From: Chthoniobacterales bacterium
Lineage (GTDB): Bacteria; Verrucomicrobiota; Verrucomicrobiia; Chthoniobacterales; UBA10450
Direction of reading: 5' to 3'
Assembly (NCBI GenBank): GCA_013821455.1
Contig: JACDGS010000003.1
Location: forward strand, 62,001-126,000
DNA: 64,000 nucleotides
The position numbers and the translations under genes were made by a program. Of this stretch, positions 48,598 to 56,507 are shown one piece after another; position 1 is the first letter of the stretch, and each line of letters starts with the position of its first letter. The notes below the pieces were generated by a model. That model saw only the letters and a list, made by a program, of their open reading frames with translations. It did no database searches and had not been told where the DNA came from.

Positions 48598-48680
48598 CAC
48601 TTTGTACTTTCCACTTTCCACTTTCCACTTTCCACTTTCCACTTTCCACTTTCCACTTTGTACTTTGTACTTTGTACTTG
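48598..48680. repeat. ACTTTCC / ACTTTGT heptamer array
   Basis: About 11 units of 7 bp: TTTGTAC, then TTTCCAC x7, then TTTGTAC x3. It is directly followed by GGAAAGCCTGGCCGTTGCTT (48681 on), a GC-rich companion sequence that recurs next to heptamers in the exosortase gene (see 52205-52320 and 52916-53050). The interval 48500-48742 contains no gene. Confidence 0.9.
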
Positions 48681-48742
48681 GAAAGCCTGGCCGTTGCTTC
48701 GCGTCCGTTGCAGCTACTTCAGCTAACGCTCTTTCTTTCCAG

Positions 48743-48992
48743 CTACGGGGTAAAGTCTCGCCCGATCAGGTCGCAGAGGTTGCTAATATCATCGCGGTAG
48801 GTCGGGATTAGTTCGCCGTGCAACTCGTCGGTCAGAAATTGCGCGGTGGCGGCGGCTTTCTGGTTTATGCGATTGAAAGCGTCGCGCAGAGCCTTTCCTA
48901 AAGGGCACGAACTGATGACCTGCTTGAGTAACGGCCACTGCGGTCGTGCCACACTTAGGGGCGCCGATGAGAAAGAAATTGGGTTTGGACAA
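48743..48992 (-). pseudogene. Sulfotransferase with internal deletion
   Basis: The 5' frame reads MSKPNFFLIGAPKCGTTAVA, the PAPS-binding loop (5'-PSB) at the start of bacterial sulfotransferases. After ~25 residues a different frame carries LRDAFNRINQKAAATAQFLT and LIPTYRDDISNLCDLIGRDF, the usual last helix and end of the same family. The central ~200 residues (3'-PB motif, catalytic His region) are missing. It is a decayed EPS-sulfation gene at the edge of the island. Confidence 0.8.
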
Positions 48993-49613
48993 CTGAGAAG
49001 GGAACTCCCCGATTCCAAAAAGAGTCGGGTTGGAGCGATGCTAGGATAAATCAGCCACATCCTGTTAGAAAAAAATTACGTCCTGCGAACAAAACCTATC
49101 AGGGCAGGGATTGTTACGTATTTCGGTGAAACTTATCTTACCTAACGAGTATAGGACTTAAGGAGCCGTTCTCAGCTCTGGTAGCTATCTATCTTAAAGC
49201 CAGGAGATGGCCCGACTTATCGCGGCTGGCGTCGCGACATGCTGCCGCCCTTGATGCTGCGGCGCGTTTTGCGGCGGCATCCGCTCCGTTTTTGAAATGT
49301 GCGAGCCTCGTCAGAGCGTGTTCAAAAGGGGGTTGACCGAGATACTAGCTAAGTTTGACCCGCGTGTGTGGACATCTTTGTGCAACGGCAGGAACAGGGT
49401 CAAGGCAATTTCGTGCAATGCGCGGGAAAGCGTGGCTTTCGAGCGGGTTATTGGTTATTTGTTAATCGTTTATTGGGAGCGCAGCTTCCCGGTTTTGCCG
49501 CTGGGGACAGCGGCCGCTACAGCCCGATGAATGGGCGATTGGGGTCTCACCGTTAACGATTAACTCTTAACATTCACGAATAACCAATAACCACTAACTA
49601 TTAACCGCGAAGC
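48993..49613. other. Gene-free interval with AT-rich heptamers
   Basis: No gene recognised. It contains the first motif copy after the 23-kb motif-free island (CCTAACGAGTATAGGACTTA, 49141). It also has TTATTGGTTATTTGTTAATC (49449) and AATAACCAATAACCACTAAC (49578), members of the AT-rich heptamer family. It precedes the end of the UpxY-like gene. Confidence 0.6.
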
Positions 49614-50123
49614 CTACATCCGCCGCGGATTGACCGGAAGAACACGGTCGAGTTCGATTTCGACTTCGCGTTCGCTTCCCAGTAATTCCAGGAGAATCGC
49701 GATTCGCTGGCGGGCGGGGATGACCCGGGTGACGAGCACGCGCAGGCCGCTGAGCGAGCCGCTGCTGATAACCACTTCCGATCCAGGTTGAGGATCGGCC
49801 GTCACCTCGAGGGTCTGGTTGTCCTGCACAAGCGCGCGCAACCCGGCCAGCACGGCATCGCCGACCGGCGCGAGTTGTTCGCCGAAATGGACGATGCCGG
49901 CGACGCCCGGCAGCGCATTGATCTGGCGCCGTCTCTCCACGTATTCGAAGCGGGCGAAGAGGTAACCGGGAAAGAGCGCCTCGGTGGTCCAGAGCGGCCG
50001 CCCGGCGCGCAAACGGCGAAAGCGAATACGCGGCGCGAAGACCTCGAGGCCGAGCTCGCGCTGGAGAACCTGCGCGACCTTATTCTCCTGCCGGGGCGCG
50101 ATGTGGATGCAGAACCAGGGCAT
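49614..50123 (-). CDS. NusG-like antiterminator (UpxY/RfaH/LoaP type)
   Basis: ATG 50123 (MPWFCIHIAPRQENKVAQVL) is the clear NGN-domain start. LGLEVFAPRIRF, GRPLWTTEALFPGYLFARFE and INALPGVAGIVHFGEQLAPV complete the NGN fold. A KOW-like C-terminal domain follows (PGSEVVISSGSLSGLRVLV). A longer upstream reading is unlike the family. Specialised NusG paralogues of this kind let RNA polymerase read through long capsule/EPS operons, in line with the 14-kb cluster nearby. The gene itself lies outside the motif-free core. Confidence 0.93.
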   Translation of the reverse strand: MPWFCIHIAPRQENKVAQVLQRELGLEVFAPRIRFRRLRAGRPLWTTEALFPGYLFARFEYVERRRQINALPGVAGIVHFGEQLAPVGDAVLAGLRALVQDNQTLEVTADPQPGSEVVISSGSLSGLRVLVTRVIPARQRIAILLELLGSEREVEIELDRVLPVNPRRM

Positions 50124-50170
50124 AGGGGAAAATACTGAAACGCTGAAAAACTGAAACGCTGAAATCGACG

Positions 50171-50533
50171 CTAAATGTTTTTTCTCCGCGTCCTCTGAAT
50201 GATGGTAACAAAAATCGAGATTAGTTCCTCGGTTTCGGCAATTAAACCGTGCAGATCGGACGACGGGATCCCGCAATCGTCTCTGAGAAGTTCCAGCCAT
50301 AGCTGCGATTCATCGGCTTCCTGGAGCGCTACCTCCAGTTTTGAACAGAACTCTGTATCAGACCGCGCTCGAGATGCTTCTCGCACATGGGCTGCGACGG
50401 ATGTCCCAGATCGCAGCAGTTGATGCCCCAGCACTTCCACTTCGTTCCGATTTCTCGGCAGTGCGGCATAAAACCGAACCACGCGAGACGCGAACTGTTT
50501 CGTCCGGTCGCGTATTTCGTCACCTAATCTCAT
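50171..50533 (-). CDS. Four-helix-bundle protein (23S IVP family)
   Basis: A 120-residue protein: RDRTKQFASRVVRFYAALPR, LGHQLLRSGTSVAAHVREAS, RARSDTEFCSKLEVALQEAD, ESQLWLELLRDD. It matches TIGR02436 of a slightly different subgroup. It is upstream of the antiterminator gene by 47 bp and flanked by TTTCAGC-type heptamers on both sides. Third paralogue of the window. Confidence 0.92.
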   Translation of the reverse strand: MRLGDEIRDRTKQFASRVVRFYAALPRNRNEVEVLGHQLLRSGTSVAAHVREASRARSDTEFCSKLEVALQEADESQLWLELLRDDCGIPSSDLHGLIAETEELISIFVTIIQRTRRKNI

Positions 50534-50685
50534 CTAAGGAAAATGCTGAAACGCTGAAATTTCGGAAAGCTGAAGTGTGATAACAGTGGCTCTACGTTTC
50601 GGGTTTCGTGGAGGCAGAAGAGCAAAGTCTCAGATTCCCAGCGTTTCAGGTTCTTTCCTCCGGGGCATAACTAAATTTCAGATTT

Positions 50686-51657
50686 TCAGCTTTTCAATTT
50701 TTCAGCTTTTTCCAATGGCGGTAATTTTTCCCGCCATTGAAAGATCAGCCAGGGCAGGCGGCGGGCGCTCCAAAAGCGCGGAATGAAGACCCGGGGTTGC
50801 GCGATAGAACGGAAGAGCCATCCGACGTAATATTTGTCCGCCCAATCGGGAATACGGACTTGGTCGCCGGTCAGGAATCCCAGGGCGGCGCCGATGCAAT
50901 GCACCGCGGGACGGTAATCGAGGCGATCGAGGATATAGCGGCCCAGCTTGTCCTGAATTCCCCCACCGACCGCGATGACGATGTGTCGCGGTCGCATTTG
51001 CCTAACGAGTGTAAGAAGCGCGCCGTCCTCGACTGGGCGTCCGTATTTCGGCGCGACATAAATCTCCGGGGAGCGCACGCGCCCTCGCGTGCCGGCAGAC
51101 GCGCCTCGCGGCTGCGGACTTTTCTCTTCATCGGTCGCTGCAGTTTCCGGTTTTTGGATTTCAGGAGAAAGCTCACGAGGCGGGACACCCTGAGAATTTT
51201 TCCGGTCTCCTTTTGTTGTCGGCGTTTCGGTCCCCGCAGCCTGAGGGGGAAGTTCGTGGACGCGAGGCGCGTCCACCAGCACGCGAGGGCGCGTGCGCTC
51301 CCCGGATAAGAACTCGTCGAGCCTGGCGCGCGAGGTTTCGGTCGCGACGACCCAAAGAACAGCGCCGGGTTCCCGCACGGATTCGTGTTCGAGCAAGCGC
51401 TTGACATGCTCCAGACCGGAGATGCGCGGCACCGTTTGGCCGGTAAAGAACTTCCAGAGCAGGACCATGAAACCGCTATCCGCGATCGCGAGGTCGGAGG
51501 AAAGAAGGGCGTTGCGGTAGTCTTCGTCGTGGCAAAGCGCGATCATGGAAGGGGCCGCGGGCGCGACGAGCAATCCCCCGCTGTGACTGATCTCTTCGAC
51601 GGCTTCCCGCGACGTTCCGCCGAAGAAATTGATACCAAGGATTTGGTGCGTGCGCAT
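50686..51657 (-). CDS. WecG/TagA/CpsF glycosyltransferase with in-frame REP insertion
   Basis: N-terminal GT26 features: MRTHQILGINFFGGTSREAV, APSMIALCHDEDYRNALL, AIADSGFMVLLWKFF. C-terminal ones: RHIVIAVGGGIQDKLGRYIL, IGAALGFLTGDQVRIPDWAD, FRSIAQPRVFIPRFWSAR. Residues about 118-198 are not GT26 sequence. They are encoded by an inverted pair of REP-like palindromes (51066-51305) and the DNA between them, and preserve frame. Bacterial GT26 enzymes transfer ManNAc(A) or similar to lipid-linked GlcNAc. Whether the 80-residue insert is tolerated is unknown; its position is a surface linker in typical ~250-residue members. Confidence 0.88.
   Translation of the reverse strand: MRTHQILGINFFGGTSREAVEEISHSGGLLVAPAAPSMIALCHDEDYRNALLSSDLAIADSGFMVLLWKFFTGQTVPRISGLEHVKRLLEHESVREPGAVLWVVATETSRARLDEFLSGERTRPRVLVDAPRVHELPPQAAGTETPTTKGDRKNSQGVPPRELSPEIQKPETAATDEEKSPQPRGASAGTRGRVRSPEIYVAPKYGRPVEDGALLTLVRQMRPRHIVIAVGGGIQDKLGRYILDRLDYRPAVHCIGAALGFLTGDQVRIPDWADKYYVGWLFRSIAQPRVFIPRFWSARRLPWLIFQWREKLPPLEKAEKLKS
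51066..51305. repeat. Inverted REP-like pair inside the WecG-like gene
   Basis: Left unit (51066-51115): GGGGAGCGCACGCGCCCTCG and CGTGCCGGCAGACGCGCCTC. Right unit (51255-51305) is the inverted form, GGACGCGAGGCGCGTCC and GCACGCGAGGGCGCGTGCGC, ending in TCCCC. The constant part has one extra C/G relative to copies in metH. The ~140 bp between them codes in frame for Pro/Glu/Lys-rich residues. Confidence 0.85.
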
Positions 51658-51832
51658 AAAAGACGGACAGGATTAACAGGATTTAGAGGATTGCGGAAGA
51701 GAGAGCGAGAATTGGGGCCACGTCTAGCCTCGGTCGGAGCGTGCGCTGTCTCCGCACAGCGCGGCGGCGTTCTCTGTGCGTTGTAGAAACTAACCAACGA
51801 ATCTGGAAACCAGGAACCCTGGAAATGCTCTA

Positions 51833-51878
51833 TAATAGTTAATAGTTAATAGTTAATAGTTAATAGTTAATAGTTAAC
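51833..51878. repeat. TTAATAG heptamer array (about 6.5 units)
   Basis: Perfect 7-bp tandem repeats in the gap upstream of the exosortase gene. The same gap (51658-51977) also has a single arm ACAGGATTAACAGGATT (51669) of the inverted repeat seen at 7190-7490, and AACCAATAACCATTAACAAA at 51930. No gene. Confidence 0.92.
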
Positions 51879-51977
51879 GGCTAATGGTCGCCGCGGGAAC
51901 TGAGAGAGGAACCGCATTCCGTCCTATCAACCAATAACCATTAACAAATAACCTCTCCCCTGCTATCTTCGCTCTTC

Positions 51978-53747
51978 TTGCACTCAACCCTCGTCCAGGA
52001 AAGCGCTGTTTCGACGCCCGCCGAGCGGTCATGGCTTCCGATCATCTTGCTCGGCACAATATTCGGCTGGCTTTGGTTCTTTCTTTGCCGGCAACTGAGT
52101 TACGAATGGTCGGCGAACGAACAATATAGCTACGGGTGGTTCGTTCCCTTCTTCGCTGCATTCCTTTTCTGGCTCCGCTGGGAAGAAGGAGGAGGACAAG
52201 GAGAAAGCAGCCGTAACGCAGGCGAAGGCGAGGCCGGGCGTTCAAAGGCGAAAGTAGAAATTTCGCGCCCCCAACTTCTTTTACTTTTCACTTTCTACTT
52301 TCTACTTTTTCTCCTTCTTCCTACTCGCCTCTTTGAGGCGGCAAATGCTGATTGGCGGCCACTCAGCTGGGTACACGCTTTCGCGGTCGTGGGTTTGTCG
52401 TTATTGGTTATTGGTTATTCGGGAGGCGTTCCTGCCGTACGCCATTTTGCCTTTCCGGTTTGCTTCATTTTGGTTGCGGTGCCGTGGATCACGCCGATTG
52501 AGGAGCCTATCGTCCAAGGTCTGATGCGGCTGGTCGCGGCTGTCGCGACGGAGGCGCTCACCTTGTGCGGCATTCCGGCGCAACTCGAAGGCAGCTTGAT
52601 TCGCGTGAGCAGTGGAGTCGTCGGAGTCAGCGAAGCCTGCAGTGGCGTGCGGTCGCTCCAGACTTCACTCATGATTGGACTGCTCCTCGGCGAGTTGAAA
52701 CGCCTCACGATGGCGCGCCGTTTCGCTCTTGTCGGCGCGGCGTTGACTCTGGCGCTGATGGCAAATTTTGTGCGCGCCTTTTTCCTGGTCTGGATCGCCG
52801 CCACACAAAACCTGGCTGCGGTCGCGCACTGGCACGACCTGGCGGGCTACGCCATCATTGGAATCGTTTTCCTTGGTACCGTGGCCATCGCGCAGATACT
52901 CGCGCGAGGGACAAGGAGCGGCGGTTTGCAACCGCCGAAGGGCGATTTCAAATCGCCCCTCCGATTGCCTTCCTCCCTCCCTCTTTCTACTTGGAAGGCC
53001 CGGCCTCGCCTTAGGCTACGTTACGGCTACTTTCTACTTTCTACTTTTAGCTGGCTTCTTCTCGTCGAAGCCAGCGTCTCCGGCTGGTATCGCTGGCACG
53101 AGCGCGACTTTGTTGCCACCCCACGTTGGACCGTCCGCTGGCCGGAGTACGTCTCTGGCTTCCATGACGTCCCGATCGATGACGCTGTGCGCAGCACCTT
53201 GCGTTATCAGGAAGGCCGGGAAGCGATGTGGCCCGCAACGCTCACTCTTCCTTCTAACGAGAAATCGGCAACGGCAAATCTCACGATGTTTTTCTTCCAT
53301 TGGGTGCCGGGTTCAACCAGCACGCTGCGCGCGCGCGCACATCGCCCCGACATCTGTTTGCCGCCGATCGGATGGATCATGACCAACGATGACGGTGTTA
53401 GAAATTACGCCATCAGTAACGAGCTCAAACTACCCTTTCGCCACTTTCGCTTCACGAGAAAGGCGGGCGACGGGCATTCAATCTTTGTGCAAGCTTTCTT
53501 TTGCGAGCATGAAGACCGCGCCCTCCTGGGGACGGCTGATCAATCCGAGGCCACATCCGGAACCACGCTGGATTGGAATCGTTCCGACCGCGTGCGCGTA
53601 GTGCGACAAGGAATGCGCAACCAGGGCCAGCAAGTGATGGAGTTAGTTGTGATGACGCCTAACGAGATTAGCCGGGCAGACGCGGAGTCTGCTTTCGCGC
53701 GCATGCTGCCGAGCCTGGTGATACAAAACGCTGAAAACCTGCCGTAA
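51978..53747 (+). CDS. Exosortase-EpsI fusion protein
   Basis: TTG 51978 starts a 589-residue protein with about 8 TM helices. Exosortase catalytic residues are all present: Cys221 in VGVSEACSGVRSLQ, Arg266 in NFVRAFFLVW, and His284/286 in HWHDLAGYA. From about residue 365 an EpsI-type domain follows (VSGWYRWHERDFV, RWTVRWPEYVSGFHDV, HRPDICLPPIGW, FCEHEDRALL). Exosortases cleave PEP-CTERM sorting tails and couple export to EPS. Two segments, about residues 76-115 and 313-356, are encoded by dispersed repeats and are absent from typical relatives. The second forms the linker between the domains. Confidence 0.92.
   Translation: MHSTLVQESAVSTPAERSWLPIILLGTIFGWLWFFLCRQLSYEWSANEQYSYGWFVPFFAAFLFWLRWEEGGGQGESSRNAGEGEAGRSKAKVEISRPQLLLLFTFYFLLFLLLPTRLFEAANADWRPLSWVHAFAVVGLSLLVIGYSGGVPAVRHFAFPVCFILVAVPWITPIEEPIVQGLMRLVAAVATEALTLCGIPAQLEGSLIRVSSGVVGVSEACSGVRSLQTSLMIGLLLGELKRLTMARRFALVGAALTLALMANFVRAFFLVWIAATQNLAAVAHWHDLAGYAIIGIVFLGTVAIAQILARGTRSGGLQPPKGDFKSPLRLPSSLPLSTWKARPRLRLRYGYFLLSTFSWLLLVEASVSGWYRWHERDFVATPRWTVRWPEYVSGFHDVPIDDAVRSTLRYQEGREAMWPATLTLPSNEKSATANLTMFFFHWVPGSTSTLRARAHRPDICLPPIGWIMTNDDGVRNYAISNELKLPFRHFRFTRKAGDGHSIFVQAFFCEHEDRALLGTADQSEATSGTTLDWNRSDRVRVVRQGMRNQGQQVMELVVMTPNEISRADAESAFARMLPSLVIQNAENLP
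52205..52320. repeat. GC-rich + heptamer composite repeat inside the exosortase gene
   Basis: The minus-strand reading begins at a heptamer run (TTTCTAC units at 52288-52315) and passes through GCCCGGCCTCGCCTTCGCCT, GCGTTACGGC. In frame on the + strand it supplies a GEGEAGRSKAKVEIS stretch and then a hydrophobic run (LLLFTFYFLLFLLLP) made of heptamers. Related copies: 48681-48722, 52988-53050 and 53746-53776. Confidence 0.75.
52916..53050. repeat. Double hairpin plus composite repeat at the exosortase/EpsI junction
   Basis: GGCGGTTTGCAACCGCC and GGGCGATTTCAAATCGCCC are two adjacent hairpins (52919-52959), followed by GGAAGGCCCGGCCTCGCC, TACGTTACGGCTAC, and TTTCTAC heptamers. All are translated in frame (SGGLQPPKGDFKSPLR, KARPRLRLRYGYFLLSTF). 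Confidence 0.8.
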
Positions 53748-53880
53748 CGGATGCGAAGCAACGGCCGGGCTTTCAAACACTGAAAAGCTGAAATGCTATC
53801 TCGCTCCCAACTCCTCCTTCGCCGGCGACGGCGCCCTTAATCTCAGCGTTTCAGCTTTTCAGCGTTTCAGCTTTTTCCCC

Positions 53881-55743
53881 ATGTTCCGCTCCGACAACCT
53901 GCTGCTGACTGATGAGGAATTGCGCCTGCGAAGAAACAAACGCCGGCGAATTGTTGTTAGTGTCGCGACTGTTCTGCTTCTGCTGGCCGGTGGCTTTTTT
54001 CTCGCGCGGCCGGCACGACATGCGGTCAAAGCCTGGCAGGCGCGCCGGCATGCGGGCAAGGCGATGCGCGCGATGGCGGCCGAGGATTGGAGCGGTGCCG
54101 AACACGAAGCAATTGCGGCGTATCAACTCGATCGCACCGAGCCGGAAGCAACGCGAGCGCTCGCCCGATTTCTTTCTCGTGCTCGACAAGGACAGGCATT
54201 GGAATTTTGGGAACAGCTCGCCAAAGCGCAGCCCCTGACGAAAGAAGATCTGCGCGATGAAGCGGCGATCGCGCTCGCCGTCGGAGAGTTAGAGCGTGCG
54301 CAGGCAGCGATCAAGAGCCTGCTCGGCAACGAGGGGAAGGAGACCGCGCCCGGCGACCAACTGCTGGCCGCGCAACTCGCGGCGCAAAGTGGTGCGCCTA
54401 ACGAGTCGCGCGCAGCGTTGCAGAAAGTGTTTGCTGCTCGCGCGGCGACCGCCCGCGAACAGTTACAGGCCGCCGTCCTTGAGTTGCGACTGTCCGCGAG
54501 CGGTTCCGAACAGGACAAGAAAACGCAAGCCGACGCCTGGCAAAGGATCGAAAAGCTTTCCTCACGGAACGACGCCACCGGGCTGGACGCACTCGTGTTG
54601 CTCGCGCAGCGCGCGCTCACCGCGCCTAACGAGTCTAAGTCTAAGCAGGCAAATGAGGCCGCGCCGGCTTCGTCGCCGGCAGAGAATGGCGGCACCGCAA
54701 CCATTGCGCCCACACAACTCGCCGCTGCCCTCGATGCTCATCCGCTCGCCAAAACCGCGCAGAAACTTCTCGCAGTCGATTTAAGAATCCATTCTTTATC
54801 TAACGAGAAATCGGCCCTGATCGATGACGCGATTCAGCGCTGGAGGGGCGCGGAGAACGAGTCAGTCCTCGCGCTTGCCACCTGGCTCAACGGCAAAGGT
54901 GAGTATGAGCGCGAGTTGGAAACCGTTCCGCTGGAGCGTTCGTTGCAGATGCGCGAGTTATTTTTGCAACACGTGGATGCTCTCGGCGCTCTCGGACGCT
55001 GGGAAGACATCAGGCATTTGTTGCAAAGCGAGCGTTTCCCGCTCGATCCGATGATTGGCCAGATGTATCTCGCGCGCTGTTACGCTCAGCTCGGACAACA
55101 GACCGCGAGTGACAATAGCTGGCAGCGCGCGCTGGAAGCGGCCAACGGCAATAGCCAGAAGCTCATGACTCTGGCCGAGTACGCAGAGAAAAACGGCGCG
55201 TCGGCCATTGCCGCGAATGCCTATAGTGGGGCGGTCGCTGCCACGCCCAACTTACGCGCGGCCTGGCAGGGAAAACTGCGCCTCGCCCAGTCATCGCGCG
55301 ATACCAAAGCTATTCACGCCACACTCGCGGAAATGCTCAAGCTTTGGCCTAACGACACCGCGATCCAGAACGATGAAGCGTATATTCGGTTGTTACTTCT
55401 CGGCAGCAACCGGAAGGACAACACCGAAAGTCCGAAGTCCGAAAACAAACCGTTAGTCGAACTGGAGAAACTGGCACAGGAACTCGTTAGGCGCGAACCG
55501 GGCAGCCTGCCGCATCGCACCTTATTTGCGCTCGTTTACCTCCGCGAAAACCGCCCTTACACCGCGCTCAACCTTTACAAGGATCTCAACATCGCTGCCG
55601 GCGCACTCTCTTCTTCGGCGCTCGCCGTGCACGCCGCCGCTCTCGCTGCCACGGGCAACACTGAGGGAGCGACGGAAGAAGCAGGCAAAATTTCCCGAAG
55701 CGATCTGCTCCCGGAAGAACGGGATCTTATTTCGGGATTCTAA
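53881..55743 (+). CDS. Membrane-anchored TPR protein
   Basis: A 620-residue protein. After a basic stretch (RRNKRRRIV) a single TM helix (VSVATVLLLLAGGFFLARP) anchors it, with the rest exported. The remainder is helical repeats of TPR type: KAMRAMAAEDWSGAEHEAIA, LARFLSRARQGQALEFWEQL, and MYLARCYAQLGQQTASDNSW. The C-terminal part LFALVYLRENRPYTALNLYK is a further TPR. Following exosortase directly, such proteins resemble PEP-CTERM/EPS-associated TPR factors (EpsG/PrsT-like). Motif copies at 54395, 54625, 55346 and 55485. A variant TCTAACGAGAAATCGG at 54799 recurs at 53252. Confidence 0.8.
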   Translation: MFRSDNLLLTDEELRLRRNKRRRIVVSVATVLLLLAGGFFLARPARHAVKAWQARRHAGKAMRAMAAEDWSGAEHEAIAAYQLDRTEPEATRALARFLSRARQGQALEFWEQLAKAQPLTKEDLRDEAAIALAVGELERAQAAIKSLLGNEGKETAPGDQLLAAQLAAQSGAPNESRAALQKVFAARAATAREQLQAAVLELRLSASGSEQDKKTQADAWQRIEKLSSRNDATGLDALVLLAQRALTAPNESKSKQANEAAPASSPAENGGTATIAPTQLAAALDAHPLAKTAQKLLAVDLRIHSLSNEKSALIDDAIQRWRGAENESVLALATWLNGKGEYERELETVPLERSLQMRELFLQHVDALGALGRWEDIRHLLQSERFPLDPMIGQMYLARCYAQLGQQTASDNSWQRALEAANGNSQKLMTLAEYAEKNGASAIAANAYSGAVAATPNLRAAWQGKLRLAQSSRDTKAIHATLAEMLKLWPNDTAIQNDEAYIRLLLLGSNRKDNTESPKSENKPLVELEKLAQELVRREPGSLPHRTLFALVYLRENRPYTALNLYKDLNIAAGALSSSALAVHAAALAATGNTEGATEEAGKISRSDLLPEERDLISGF

Positions 55744-56088
55744 GAACGTGTAGGAAACGGAGGGCAACGGCGCACTCTTACGCGCATCGCCTCTGTTTGA
55801 CCTAACACCACACGCGCCGCCGATGGCGGCGTCTTCGGTTTCTCTGCCGTATTTTCCGAGGCAGAAATCGCTCGAGCCAAAGAGGGAAATGCATCGCCTC
55901 ACCCTGCTAGCGTGCATGCCTGAGCCAAGTGAATTTGGAGTTACAATAAGGCGGCTTTTCAACGGCGCTTTTCCTTCACACCGGTATCCCCGGTTGTCAC
56001 CAGAAAGTAACACTTTCCGGGTTCGCAAGAGCCATTATCAAACCACAATCCTTACCGAACCCAGTTACCCCACTTATCCCTAAGTCAT

Positions 56089-56507
56089 ATGACCTGCAGA
56101 CCGCTTCTCCTTGCCCTAACTACCACCTCCGCTCTGACACTGAGCGGACAGGCCCAAACCACCGTCTATTCCTATAACTTCAACCGTGCGACCTTAAATG
56201 GCGGCACCTACACTTATACCACAACTGTCACCGCGGGTGATGGCGGCGCGAGCAAAGCGGCGCAGCAGTTGGAGCTGCCGAATGGTGCTTCAGCTCATCA
56301 ACCGGCCTGACGGAGGCGCAGCTGGCCGCTTTCCAATTCTTCGATGATAGCGGTCACGCGCTCGGTTCGGGCGCAACTCAGGTAGCATTTAATGGTTACT
56401 ATGAACTCCTACCCGTGCCGGAACCGGGCATGTGGTCTTTGTTAGGCATCGGACTCCTGGCCATCGCAACCCTGCGGCCCCGGCGCCTAACGAATAAAGC
56501 ACGATAG
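56089..56507 (+). pseudogene. PEP-CTERM protein, frameshifted and shortened
   Basis: The 5' frame (ATG 56089) encodes a signal peptide (LLLALTTTSALTLSGQAQT) and ~50 residues of a secreted beta-rich protein. It stops at 56310. Another frame continues with GLTEAQLAAFQFFDDSG, ALGSGATQVAFNGYYE, then LLPVPEPGMWSLLGIGLLAI and ATLRPRRLTNKAR with TAG at 56505-56507. VPEP, a hydrophobic TM and a basic end are the PEP-CTERM sorting signal. The frame changes between about 56285 and 56300. It is a frameshifted substrate of the exosortase encoded 2.3 kb upstream, or a sequence error in an intact one. The 55744-56088 interval before it has no gene. Confidence 0.82.
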
